From positions 1,764,501 through 1,828,500 of the forward strand of contig JACKNY010000001.1 of the NCBI GenBank assembly GCA_024234615.1: 64,000 nt of DNA, read 5' to 3'. The position numbers were made by a program, and so were the translations under genes. This stretch comes from Pseudomonadales bacterium. GTDB lineage: Bacteria; Pseudomonadota; Gammaproteobacteria; Pseudomonadales; IMCC2047. Below are positions 41,944 to 51,434 of this stretch, in pieces; position 1 is the first letter of the stretch; every line of letters starts with the position of its first letter. The notes below the pieces were generated by a model. That model saw nothing but the letters and a program-made list of their open reading frames with translations. It did not search any database and was not told where the DNA came from.

Positions 41944-44900
41944 CTAGCTCGAATGAGGCCGTTGCATTCGGCTCTTGGTTTTTACCCATGTTTTAAAGAC
42001 ACCAATTAACGACTTGATATCCTCCATAATACGGTAGTTCACAGGCACCAGAATCAACGTAATAAAGGTGGCAAAAATCACACCGAATCCCACCGAAATA
42101 GCCATCGGCATTAAAAATTTTGCCTGTGTTGAACGTTCAAACAGCAGTGGTAACAGACCAAAAAAAGTGGTTAACGATGTCAGCATAATGGGACGAAACC
42201 GGGATACTCCCGCACTGAGAATGGCATTATTGATCAACTCACTCCTATTTTGCGCACCCGTCACCGCTGCACTTTGTCTGCGTTTATTTATAAAATCTAC
42301 CAACACCAGGCTATCATTCACTACCACGCCTATCAGCGCCATAATCCCCAGCACGCTCATAATAGAAAGGTCAACACCCATCAGCCAATGCCCCATCACA
42401 GCACCCACAGAGCCAAAAGGAATCACCGACATCACAATAAAGGGCTGAGAATAAGACTTAAAGGGTATCGCCAGTAAACAATAAATCACAAACAAAGCGA
42501 CCAGCGCTCCGATCAAAATACTGGTCAAGGACTCCTGCTGCTCTCTGGCCTCACCTTCAAGTGAGTAAGTAATGCCAGGATATTGCAGTAACAACTCATC
42601 AAGAAAGACCTTCAGGTCCGCCTGCAATACCGTCATGTTAGTCACTTCTTTATTAATATCAGCCGTGACACTAGCCGTACGGTATTGGTCGATACGATTA
42701 ATCGCCGCTGGCCCGCGGCCTGGCACCAAGGTCGCTACATGTAACAACGGAGCCTGCCCACCACTTGGCAAACTGATTAACATATTCTCTAGGTTGGCGA
42801 CCGACTCTCTTTCGTTTATCGGGAAGCGCACCAACACTCTTATATCATCACGACCACGCTGAATCCTCTGCGCCTCAAAGCCTTTGAAGGCGCGCCCCAC
42901 TTGGACAATCACATCTCGTCGGGTTAAGCCCAATGCATGTCCTTGCTCGGTCAACTCTACTTGTAATTCTTCCTTGCCATCCGACAAACTATCGGCGATA
43001 TCAAACACCGCTGGGTAGGTAGCAAGACGTGCTTTTACCTTGTCGGCAATTTCACCCAATGTCGCCAGTGAGGTACCGCTGAACTGAATGTCAATGGGAT
43101 CATGCGGACGGCCAAACTCAGCGCGAAACAGCAAGGATTCTGCACCTGGCACTGCCCCGATAAGGTCACGCCATTCTCGTACCAGGTCACCGGTAGTTAC
43201 CGCAGATGACCGTGCTTCCGCAGCAATAGTTTCGAAACGCACCTGTCCTAAATGAGGACCGCTAGAGCCGCCACCCGCCGCACCGGAAATCGCCAAAATA
43301 TTGGTGATTAAGGGCTTACCGAGCAAAGGATCCTCATACTTTTCCTGCAATTGTCTGGCGGCGTCAGCCATATGTACAACGTAACGATCAGTCACTTCTA
43401 ACGGCGTACCCGCCGGAAAGGTGAGGGTTGCCGTTGCCGTTTCACTTTCAACACTGGAGAAAAACACAAAGCGCGTCCAGCCACTCATAATAATGGCGAG
43501 AATGAGAATTAACACGCCGACAAACCATGCCAGCGTTTGATAGCGATGCTCGACACAGCGAGCTAACAGCGGACGATAGTAACGAATGATGACCTGTTCA
43601 AACCCGTCAGCAAAACGCTGCTGCCATTGACTCAAACGTTTGGTCGGTCCCTCCTTGCCATTTTTCAACCGAATATGCTTGAGGTGCGCTGGCAGAATAA
43701 ATTTGGACTCAATCAGCGAAAACAACAGTACCGGGATCACGACCAGCGCCAGCTGGGCAAAAAGAACGCCGCGTCGCCCTTCCACAAAGGTAAATGGCAT
43801 AAAGGCTACAATGGTGGTCAACACACCAAAGGTCACCGGGATAGCAACTTCTTGCGTACCTCGAATCGCCGCCTCTAGTCCCGTCTCCGAAGTGCGTAGA
43901 TGGGTATAGACATTTTCTCCCGTAACAATCGCATCATCGACAACTATACCGAGCACCAGAATGAAACCAAACAGACTGAGAATATTAAGCGAAACACCTA
44001 GTAGGGGCATAAAAATGAAGGCGCCCATAAAACTGATGGGAATACCAAGAAACACCCAAAACGCGATTGAAGGTCGCAGGAAAAGCGTCAATAACGCAAG
44101 CACTAAAATACCGCCCTGAACTGCATTTCGGATCAATGTACCCAGTCGATTCTTAACCACAACCGAGTCATCATCCCAATAGCTTAACTCCAAGCCCTGC
44201 GGCAATGTGCTTTGACGTTGATCGATATACTGTCGCACCGCCTCTGCCACGTCCAGCGCACTTTGATTACCGATACGATAGACATCTATCAGGGCGGCTG
44301 GCTTACCATTAAAACGTGTTTTTAGGGCATCCTCAGTAAAGCCATCGCGAACATCGGCGATATCACCCAAGCGCAATATACTGCCATCAGCGTTGGTCTT
44401 GACCACGATGGCTTCAAACTCATCGCGCTGATAGGCTTGGCCTTTGGAGCGGATCAATACATCACCACCCTCGGAGCGCACGTTACCTGCGGAAAAGTCT
44501 AAGGAGTGGTTCTGAATTGCGGCAGATACAGCCTCCAGGGTGAGCTGATAATTGCGCAGACGATCCTGCGGGATAGTGATATTGATTTCATAATCACGGA
44601 CTGCGCTTAATTCCGCCTGGGTAATCTGCGGCAGCCGCAGCAAGTCATCACGCGTTTGCTCACCGATTTCTCGAATTTCCCGCTCACTCAAATTACCCGC
44701 CACCGCTACCGTGATCACCCCGAATTTGTGCTGCGATAGACTAATCACCGGATTTTCCGCTTCGCTCGGTAAGGTACTGATCGCATCAACGCGACTTTTT
44801 ACATCGGCCAGAATTTCTCTAGGGTCATACCCCGGTTCTACTTCCACCGTCACCAGAGCAGTACCTTCCATTGAACGGCTGGTCAAACGCTCAATTCCTT

Positions 44901-45120
44901 CTAAGTCCTGCACCGCTTCTTCGATACGGATACTCACGCCCTGCTCAACATCTTCCGGTGTTGCCCCTCTTAAGGAAACGGCAATGCGTATCAAATCGGA
45001 TTCGATGGAAGGAAATACTTCCAAAGGAATTTTACTGTTCAAAGACAATAAACCAGCCACGAAAATACTGACCATTAACAGATTTGCCGCTACATGGTTG
45101 CGTGCAAACCAGCTGATCAT
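41944..45120 (-). CDS. RND efflux transporter permease
   Basis: A 1058-residue inner-membrane RND pump with the standard 12 helices and two large periplasmic loops. The start MISWFARNHVAANLLM is typical, and helix 4 carries the proton-relay pair in GIVVDDAIVTGENV near residue 400. It exchanges protons for drugs, lipids or other amphiphiles. The sequence is nearer to the lipid/solvent-type pumps with unassigned substrates than to CusA metal pumps, since no Met-rich clusters are visible. Its ATG overlaps the adaptor stop (ATGA). Confidence 0.92.
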   Translation of the reverse strand: MISWFARNHVAANLLMVSIFVAGLLSLNSKIPLEVFPSIESDLIRIAVSLRGATPEDVEQGVSIRIEEAVQDLEGIERLTSRSMEGTALVTVEVEPGYDPREILADVKSRVDAISTLPSEAENPVISLSQHKFGVITVAVAGNLSEREIREIGEQTRDDLLRLPQITQAELSAVRDYEINITIPQDRLRNYQLTLEAVSAAIQNHSLDFSAGNVRSEGGDVLIRSKGQAYQRDEFEAIVVKTNADGSILRLGDIADVRDGFTEDALKTRFNGKPAALIDVYRIGNQSALDVAEAVRQYIDQRQSTLPQGLELSYWDDDSVVVKNRLGTLIRNAVQGGILVLALLTLFLRPSIAFWVFLGIPISFMGAFIFMPLLGVSLNILSLFGFILVLGIVVDDAIVTGENVYTHLRTSETGLEAAIRGTQEVAIPVTFGVLTTIVAFMPFTFVEGRRGVLFAQLALVVIPVLLFSLIESKFILPAHLKHIRLKNGKEGPTKRLSQWQQRFADGFEQVIIRYYRPLLARCVEHRYQTLAWFVGVLILILAIIMSGWTRFVFFSSVESETATATLTFPAGTPLEVTDRYVVHMADAARQLQEKYEDPLLGKPLITNILAISGAAGGGSSGPHLGQVRFETIAAEARSSAVTTGDLVREWRDLIGAVPGAESLLFRAEFGRPHDPIDIQFSGTSLATLGEIADKVKARLATYPAVFDIADSLSDGKEELQVELTEQGHALGLTRRDVIVQVGRAFKGFEAQRIQRGRDDIRVLVRFPINERESVANLENMLISLPSGGQAPLLHVATLVPGRGPAAINRIDQYRTASVTADINKEVTNMTVLQADLKVFLDELLLQYPGITYSLEGEAREQQESLTSILIGALVALFVIYCLLAIPFKSYSQPFIVMSVIPFGSVGAVMGHWLMGVDLSIMSVLGIMALIGVVVNDSLVLVDFINKRRQSAAVTGAQNRSELINNAILSAGVSRFRPIMLTSLTTFFGLLPLLFERSTQAKFLMPMAISVGFGVIFATFITLILVPVNYRIMEDIKSLIGVFKTWVKTKSRMQRPHSS

Positions 45121-46337
45121 GGAGTTTTGCCCTTTTCAGGAACCAGCGCTAAAGGCTGAGCAACGTTGGACACGGATGGATTTAACACTTTTACCGGAAT
45201 ACCAGACGCGACTTGTCCTAGCGGTGTTAATACAAGCTGGTCTCCTGTGATAAGCCCTTGTTGAATAATAGCTTCATGGTCATTTTGCCAGGCAATTTCT
45301 ATATTGCGACGCAACAACCTTCCCTGTTCCACTAAATAAACATAACTGCCTTGGTAAATGCTACTGTTGGGAATGACCAAAGCATTCTCCAGTCGTATCC
45401 CTTGAATCTGCGCCGTCACATATTCACCAATTTTTAGTGGCTGTTTGCCGGTTGCCTGAGCACCATAGGGGTCATCAATTTGCGCTACTACGTGCAACTG
45501 CCGACTGGTGCCATCGATCGCCCCTTCAGTACGCACTATTTTTCCCTGCCAAATTTGGTCGCCCACTAAGTCTGAATAAATAGTTACCGCGACTGGCTCA
45601 TTGTTTTGGGTGGCATTAAAGCGATAACTTTCCGGCAAGCGAATGTAATCCAAATCACGGTTTTTTAACGGCAGCCGTATTTCCACATAATCAGTCGCAT
45701 AAATCGAGGCCAGCGGCATATTGTTAGAGACCACCTCACCCACATCAACCTGCTTATTCAAAATCCGCCCGGCAAAGGGCGCCAGGATACGAGTGCGCTC
45801 TAAATTGAGCTGTACCTTGTCTAATGCCGATTGTGCCGAAATCACTTGTGCTTGCGCCGCTTGTAGCTGCGGTTTGCGCAGCACCAGATCTGATGCTTGC
45901 GTCGTGTTACCTAAGCGTCGCCAATCCTCCAACGCCTGTTCCGAACGCGCCTGCTCTTCCGCCAGCAACTGCTCGGCGCTAATTAACGCGGCCTTGGCAA
46001 TATTGACTTCAGCCTCATAATCACGGCTATCAATCCTCACCAATTGGTCGCCACGCTCAAAAAAACCACCGTTGCGAAACTGTGGACTGACCTCAACAAT
46101 TTGACCGCTAACCTGTGCCACCAACTGGCTTTCAATGCGCGGACGCACCGTCCCGTAACTCTGCAACCGAACCTGATAGGGTGCTTGCTTCAGCGCCAAA
46201 GTCTCTACCGTTAACTGAGGTTTGGAAGGTAAATGAGAGCGTTTCGCTTCCGGTGGATTATTAAAAATTAACAACGCCACAATAATAAACACAGCCAACA
46301 CAATGAGAGGAATTATTGCTTTTTTAGTAACGACCAT
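45117..46337 (-). CDS. RND efflux periplasmic adaptor (membrane fusion protein)
   Basis: A 406-residue adaptor with one N-terminal anchor helix (PLIVLAVFIIVALLIF). It has a lipoyl/barrel-sandwich part (SYGTVRPRIESQLVAQVSG near residue 60), an alpha hairpin (AAKALISAEQLLAEEQARS-like stretch about 110-170) and a beta-barrel C-terminus. It joins the inner-membrane pump to the outer-membrane channel. It overlaps the permease by ATGA and follows the channel gene by 15 bases. Confidence 0.9.
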   Translation of the reverse strand: MVVTKKAIIPLIVLAVFIIVALLIFNNPPEAKRSHLPSKPQLTVETLALKQAPYQVRLQSYGTVRPRIESQLVAQVSGQIVEVSPQFRNGGFFERGDQLVRIDSRDYEAEVNIAKAALISAEQLLAEEQARSEQALEDWRRLGNTTQASDLVLRKPQLQAAQAQVISAQSALDKVQLNLERTRILAPFAGRILNKQVDVGEVVSNNMPLASIYATDYVEIRLPLKNRDLDYIRLPESYRFNATQNNEPVAVTIYSDLVGDQIWQGKIVRTEGAIDGTSRQLHVVAQIDDPYGAQATGKQPLKIGEYVTAQIQGIRLENALVIPNSSIYQGSYVYLVEQGRLLRRNIEIAWQNDHEAIIQQGLITGDQLVLTPLGQVASGIPVKVLNPSVSNVAQPLALVPEKGKTP

Positions 46338-46352
46338 TTTTATCTTCCGTTA

Positions 46353-47714
46353 TCACTCAGTACTGGAAGCAATACTGCCGCCAAGTGCCAAATTAAGGGC
46401 TATGCGATTTTGTAAGAGTTGATTACGTAAACCCAATACCGTGGTCTGAGCATCAAAAGCCCGCCGCTGCGCCTCCAGAACACTGGTATAGGGAATCAAA
46501 CCGCGCTGATACTGTTCAAACGCCAATCTCTGTGCAGCTAACGCATTTTCCTGTGCCTTTAGAAAGCTTTGGTAGCGCTGACCGAGGGTTTGTTGTTTAT
46601 ACAATGAATTTTCCACTTCCCGGAAAGCGGTAAAAATGTGATCAAGATATTGTTGTTCCTGTTGCTTTAATTCCGCCTGTGCCTGCTTTTCTCTGGCCGC
46701 TAAGCGCCCACCAGCAAATAATGGCTGAGTAACACCACCTAATAGCGACCAGGCTAGCGGTCCACCATCAAAGAGTTTATTCAGTGTTCCCCCTGCATCG
46801 CCCACAGTGCCAGTCAAACGTAACGAAGGGAAGCGTGCTTTATGCGCTACTGCCAATTGCGCGTCGGCAGCCATAAGTTCAAGCCATGCCGCCTGAACAC
46901 TGGGGCGATTTTTCAACAACTCTGATGGTACGCCCGCACTGATCGGTTCTGCGATAAAAGGGAGTGATGTCGAGAGCGTCATCGTTCCATTCGGGTAGCG
47001 CCCAAGCAGACGTTGCAATTTGCTCACGGCCTCTAACTGACTTTGACGCTGCTGAGCCAAACGCGCCCGTTCCTGTTCAACTTCATTACGTGCTAAATAG
47101 ACATCTAAGGCCTCTGTAATGCCCTGGCGATAACTAAATTCGATAATCTCCAAGTTTCGTTCCAAATTCGCTAGGCGCTCTTCAAACAGTTCGATAAGCT
47201 GTCTGGCCTCCAGCACATCATACCAAGCAGCGCTGACATCACTGGCCAGTTGCAACTTGGCCTGTTCAAAAGAGGCCTCACGCGCTTTCAGAGCTAATAC
47301 CGCCTGGCGTTTCGTATCACTTAACTGGCCCCACAAATCAAGTTCCCAGGTTAACGCCAACTCAATATTTGCATGGCTGCTGTGATCGCTAGTGTTCGCC
47401 GTTATCAGTCGATTACGACTCTGGCTTAAACCCAAATCAAGCTCAGGATAGAGCGACGCTCCCGCAATCACGACCTGCTGTTTTGCGGCATTCAGTTCAG
47501 CGGCCTGTCGTGCCAACATAAAATTATTTGCGAAGGCCTCAGCCACCAGTTGCGCTAAGGTTTCACCGCCCAGCTGCGCCAGCCAGTCAGACTCAACTGG
47601 CCCAACCTTTAACTCAGTGCGCCATTGAGCAGGTAACTCGGGAGGGATGCCTTTTATGGATATACCAGAACGGGCACAGGCCTCCAACAATAGGATAAGT
47701 ACCAATACAGCCAA
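46353..47714 (-). CDS. Outer-membrane efflux lipoprotein (TolC/NodT family)
   Basis: A 453-residue TolC-like channel with a lipoprotein signal (hydrophobic VLVLILLLEAC, lipid on Cys13). The two outer-membrane efflux repeats include LTWELDLWGQLSDTKRQAV near 125 and the C-terminal FEQYQRGLIPYTSVLEAQRR near 410. It is the first gene of the tripartite RND operon. TTG at 47714 is the only standard start, but it lacks a ribosome-binding site. A strong AAGGAG at 47756-47751 instead points to a codon near 47744, where the frame has ATC. See findings. Confidence 0.88.
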   Translation of the reverse strand: MAVLVLILLLEACARSGISIKGIPPELPAQWRTELKVGPVESDWLAQLGGETLAQLVAEAFANNFMLARQAAELNAAKQQVVIAGASLYPELDLGLSQSRNRLITANTSDHSSHANIELALTWELDLWGQLSDTKRQAVLALKAREASFEQAKLQLASDVSAAWYDVLEARQLIELFEERLANLERNLEIIEFSYRQGITEALDVYLARNEVEQERARLAQQRQSQLEAVSKLQRLLGRYPNGTMTLSTSLPFIAEPISAGVPSELLKNRPSVQAAWLELMAADAQLAVAHKARFPSLRLTGTVGDAGGTLNKLFDGGPLAWSLLGGVTQPLFAGGRLAAREKQAQAELKQQEQQYLDHIFTAFREVENSLYKQQTLGQRYQSFLKAQENALAAQRLAFEQYQRGLIPYTSVLEAQRRAFDAQTTVLGLRNQLLQNRIALNLALGGSIASSTE

Positions 47715-48000
47715 CTTAGGCAGGTTAGATCTTAAACTATTGATTAGGTGCTCCTTAATTTTTATAACTGCAGGCTTTCATCATGGCACGACTCAATGGT
47801 TCATGCCCTGCAAAGACCGCCTATTCTACAATAATTCAATTTCGTCAAAAGTTTATTTACAAAGCTTTACACTCGTTAAAATCACACTATAAAAACGAGC
47901 CATAAGAAAGTAATATCTGACCTGCTGGCTGCGGCATTGTTTGAGATATCATGCAGCCTTCAGTGCTGTGATCGATTGCCATTTTACGTTGGATAACCTT

Positions 48001-48939
48001 ATGCAATTTAAAGACTATTATCAGATACTCGGCGTTGAGCCGGATGCGGAAAGCAAAGATATCAAAATGGCTTACCGGCGGCTGGCACGCAAGTACCACC
48101 CTGACGTAAATCCCGAAGCCGGCGCTGAAGATAAATTTAAGGAGGTTGCAGAAGCTTATGAAGTACTGAAAGATGCCGAACGCCGGGCTGAGTACGACGA
48201 GCTGAGGCAGTATGGTGGTAAAGCTGGGGCAGGATTTGAACCTCCTCCCGGTTGGCACAACACAAACAAGACAAATTCATTCTCTGATCAGGAGTTTTCA
48301 GATTTCTTTAACTCCATCTTTGGTCGGGCGGGTGCTGAGCATCGCGGCGCGCAGTCTGAAGGCAATTTCGGCTTCAGAGGACGAGACCTGGAGCTTGAAA
48401 TGCCGATTTTTCTGGAAGATACGCTGACAGAAGAATCCAAACAAGTTACCTATCATATACCTGTTTTCGAGGATGGCCAGGTCAGACAAATTAAAAAAAG
48501 TTTAAACGTGAAGATACCCAAAGGTGTCACGGATGGAGAACGAATTCGAATTAAAGGTCAAGGCGCACCGGGACAGGGAAACGCCACAAACGGAGACCTC
48601 TACCTACACATTCGCCTAGTCCCACACCCCCTTTTTGATATACAAGGCCATAACCTGCTCATTACTCTTCCCCTCTCACCTTGGGAAGCCGCATTGGGTG
48701 CCAAAGTCACGGTGCCGACCTTAACCGGCAAGATCAATCTGACTATTAAACCCAATGCCCAATCCGGCCAGAAGTTGCGTATCAAAGGCAAGGGGCTACC
48801 GACCAAAACGGGGATGGGTGACCTATATGCCATCGTAAAAATAGTGATGCCCCCGACTACCAATGAAGCGACTGAACAGCTCTGGAAAAAACTGGCAAGC
48901 TCAGCCAGCTTTGACCCCCGAGCAGCGTGGAGTAATTAA
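48001..48939 (+). CDS. cbpA: Curved DNA-binding J-domain co-chaperone CbpA
   Basis: A 312-residue class II Hsp40. The J-domain occupies residues 1-70 with the HPD motif in [12 protein letters not shown] Gly/Phe-rich linker ([18 protein letters not shown]) follows, then the two-part client-binding C-terminal domain ([18 protein letters not shown]). It stimulates DnaK, and CbpA also binds curved DNA in stationary phase. ATG at 48001 begins at the conserved [11 protein letters not shown]. cbpM follows after one base. Confidence 0.93.
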   Translation: MQFKDYYQILGVEPDAESKDIKMAYRRLARKYHPDVNPEAGAEDKFKEVAEAYEVLKDAERRAEYDELRQYGGKAGAGFEPPPGWHNTNKTNSFSDQEFSDFFNSIFGRAGAEHRGAQSEGNFGFRGRDLELEMPIFLEDTLTEESKQVTYHIPVFEDGQVRQIKKSLNVKIPKGVTDGERIRIKGQGAPGQGNATNGDLYLHIRLVPHPLFDIQGHNLLITLPLSPWEAALGAKVTVPTLTGKINLTIKPNAQSGQKLRIKGKGLPTKTGMGDLYAIVKIVMPPTTNEATEQLWKKLASSASFDPRAAWSN

Positions 48940-48940
48940 A

Positions 48941-49240
48941 ATGACCGAGATATTATTAACTGTTTCAGCCAGCGAGCTGTGTCTGACTGAAAGCATAACA
49001 GAAGAAATGATTTTAGCCGCGGTCGAGTCAGGAGTAGCGGAACCGGTTGAAGGTGAAGACCTGGTAAACTGGGTGTTCGATTCCACCAGCGTCCACTGGC
49101 TAAAAAAGGCCATCCGCTTACATCAAGACTTGGAGATTGACTGGGTTGCCGTTGCTATGGTGATTGATTTGTTGCAACAAAAGGAGTCACTGCAAAGAGA
49201 AAACCAGTATATTCGCCAACAACTTAAACGCTTTTTATAG
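48941..49240 (+). CDS. cbpM: Chaperone modulator CbpM
   Basis: A 99-residue MerR-like small protein that binds the CbpA J-domain and inhibits its DnaK-stimulating and DNA-binding activity. It has LCLTESITEEMILAAVESG, then WVFDSTSVHWLKKAIRLHQDLE and a C-terminal coil. ATG at 48941 starts one base after the cbpA stop. A longer in-frame start would lie inside cbpA and is rejected. Confidence 0.9.
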   Translation: MTEILLTVSASELCLTESITEEMILAAVESGVAEPVEGEDLVNWVFDSTSVHWLKKAIRLHQDLEIDWVAVAMVIDLLQQKESLQRENQYIRQQLKRFL

Positions 49241-49430
49241 TTGTATTTTTATAGCCACGCAGGGGGTTTATGCACTGCTGATTAAATGATCGGCTGTTCC
49301 TTGAACCCTCCTTCATACCCATGATTCTTGCCTCCCCGTAACTGAGGAAACTCAAAAAATTGTCATATAATCTCAATAGAATACACCAAATAACTCAGCC
49401 AGCAATAACTGGCATCAAAGCGAGCAACAG

Positions 49431-51290
49431 ATGAAAATAGTGGTATTCAACGCCGGTAGTTCTTCCCTCAAATTCGGTGTTTTTGATATGAGCAAAGAAG
49501 ATAGTCGAGTATTTAAGGGGGAGTTCGAACGTTTTAAAGATGGTGGCTGTATCCTACACTATCGTGCCGGAGGTGAGCAGGGAAAGCCTGGGCACCGGAA
49601 GGAGTCGCTGGCAAACCTGGCAGATGCGATTGCTGCTGTTCCCAGCATTTTAAATGAGTTCGGTTTTGATGTTTTCGACGCGGTCGGCCATCGCGTCGCC
49701 CACGGAGGCGACCGTTTCCATGATGCCACCCTGATTGACGAAGAGGTATTAGCCTTTATCAAAGCATGTACGCCACTAGCCCCTTTGCACAATCCGGCAA
49801 ACCTATTGGCAATCACCCGTAGCCGTGACCTTTGGCCTAACTTACCGCAAGTTGCCGTATTCGATACGGCGTTTCATCATACTATTCCTGACCGCGCTTA
49901 CACCTATGCGGTGCCTAAAGAATGGCGAGATAAAGGTCTGCGCCGTTACGGTTTTCATGGTACTTCCCACAAGTACGTTGGCCTGCGAGTAGCAAAAGAA
50001 CTGCATCGGCCGGTAACGGATTTACAAATCATTAGCTGCCATCTAGGCAACGGTGCCAGCGTTTGCGCAATCAACCGTGGCTTTTCAATTGACACGTCCA
50101 TGGGTATGACACCACTGGAAGGTTTGGTCATGGGAACCCGTTCTGGCGATGTCGACCCAGGGCTCTTTGCCTATCTCTCGCGGGAATTAGGGCTAACTGC
50201 CGAAATGGTGGAAAAACAACTGTACTCAGCAAGTGGCTTGAAAGCGCTGGCCGGCACCGAAGACATGCGCGATGTCGAGCAAATGGCGGCCGAAGGCAAT
50301 ACCGATGCACAATTGGCATTGAACGTTTACGCCTACCGGGTCCGTAAATATATTGGCGCCTATGCCGCCGCCATGGGTGGCTTAGATGTCATCGCCTTTA
50401 CCGGAGGGGTGGGGGAAAATTCTGCCTCGATGCGCCGCCGTATCTGCGACAAATTTGAATTCCTTGGCCTGCATTTGGATGACGACATCAACCAAGCAAT
50501 CAAACTTAAAGGCTACGAAGCACCACAAATACAATCCTTTGATTCGCGTATTAAAGTCATTGTCACTCAAACCTGTGAGCAGAATATGATCGCTCAGGAA
50601 GTGAAACATATCCTCACCCGGGCGAAACCTAGCAACCCCCAACCCAATAGCTGGCATATTCCAGTCGCCGTATCCGCCCGGCATGTGCACCTTTCTGACG
50701 CAGCTGTTATCAAGCTGTTTGGCAAGGAATACCAACTCAGCAAAGCACGCACCCTGACCCAACCCGAGGCCTGGGCCGCTGAAGAAACTGTTGAGGTAAT
50801 TGGCCCGAAGGGAACCCTGAAACATGTGCGAATCCTTGGGCCCACAAGGGATCAAACCCAAATAGAAGTTTCGAAAACCGACACGTTTACACTGGGACTC
50901 GAAGCCCCGGTGCGACCCTCCGGAAAACTGGAACACACCCCCATAGTCAAACTACGAGGCCCGGCCGGAGAACTGGAGACCAACGGGTTGATTATTGCCG
51001 CTCGGCATATCCACATGAGCCAGGAGGATGCTTTAAAAATGGGCCTCCAAGACGGCGATTACGTTGATGTTCAACTGGGCAACGGCGAACGGGGAGTCGC
51101 TTTTTCCAATACACTCATTCGTGTGAAAAATACCTACGTCACCGAAATGCATATCGACACCGATGAAGCCAATGCGGCGGGCATTACCTTTAGCACCAAA
51201 GGCCAGTTGGTGATCAATCAAACGCGCTCGCAAGCGGATATTGTAAGTAAACGCAACATGGCGCTGAACGGGATGGAGACGAGCGAGTAG
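49431..51290 (+). CDS. Fused acetate/propionate kinase and PduL-type phosphotransacylase
   Basis: A 619-residue single ORF with two catalytic domains. Residues about 1-395 are an acetate kinase (ASKHA fold): FNAGSSSLKFGVFD, GHRVAHGGDRF, RRYGFHGTSHKYV, HLGNGASVCAI, GTRSGDVDPG and the ATP-site FTGGVGENSASMRRR. Residues about 405-612 are a PduL phosphotransacylase with the two histidine motifs VSARHVHLSD and IAARHIHMSQ. Together they would turn acyl-CoA plus phosphate and ADP into acid, CoA and ATP on one chain. The domains are in one frame with no frameshift and a short Pro-rich linker (KPSNPQPNSW). It stands alone. Confidence 0.9.
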   Translation: MKIVVFNAGSSSLKFGVFDMSKEDSRVFKGEFERFKDGGCILHYRAGGEQGKPGHRKESLANLADAIAAVPSILNEFGFDVFDAVGHRVAHGGDRFHDATLIDEEVLAFIKACTPLAPLHNPANLLAITRSRDLWPNLPQVAVFDTAFHHTIPDRAYTYAVPKEWRDKGLRRYGFHGTSHKYVGLRVAKELHRPVTDLQIISCHLGNGASVCAINRGFSIDTSMGMTPLEGLVMGTRSGDVDPGLFAYLSRELGLTAEMVEKQLYSASGLKALAGTEDMRDVEQMAAEGNTDAQLALNVYAYRVRKYIGAYAAAMGGLDVIAFTGGVGENSASMRRRICDKFEFLGLHLDDDINQAIKLKGYEAPQIQSFDSRIKVIVTQTCEQNMIAQEVKHILTRAKPSNPQPNSWHIPVAVSARHVHLSDAAVIKLFGKEYQLSKARTLTQPEAWAAEETVEVIGPKGTLKHVRILGPTRDQTQIEVSKTDTFTLGLEAPVRPSGKLEHTPIVKLRGPAGELETNGLIIAARHIHMSQEDALKMGLQDGDYVDVQLGNGERGVAFSNTLIRVKNTYVTEMHIDTDEANAAGITFSTKGQLVINQTRSQADIVSKRNMALNGMETSE

Positions 51291-51434
51291 CAGATTTTAT
51301 TTTTGCCCGGTCTATGTAACCAAATATCCATGCAGAAAAAGTAATTATGGCTTGTATCCGGAAAATAAATACGCCCGAATATGAAGTGTGGTATTGACGA
51401 TCGACTCGTTCTTAAGGATGGGTAAAGCAACCTG

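Noticed and set aside
44711..45250. 179-codon open frame on the plus strand
   Set aside because: Antisense shadow of the RND permease and adaptor genes, with no family likeness.
50382..50936. 184-codon open frame on the minus strand
   Set aside because: Lies wholly inside the AckA-PduL fusion, which has clear motifs in the other strand.
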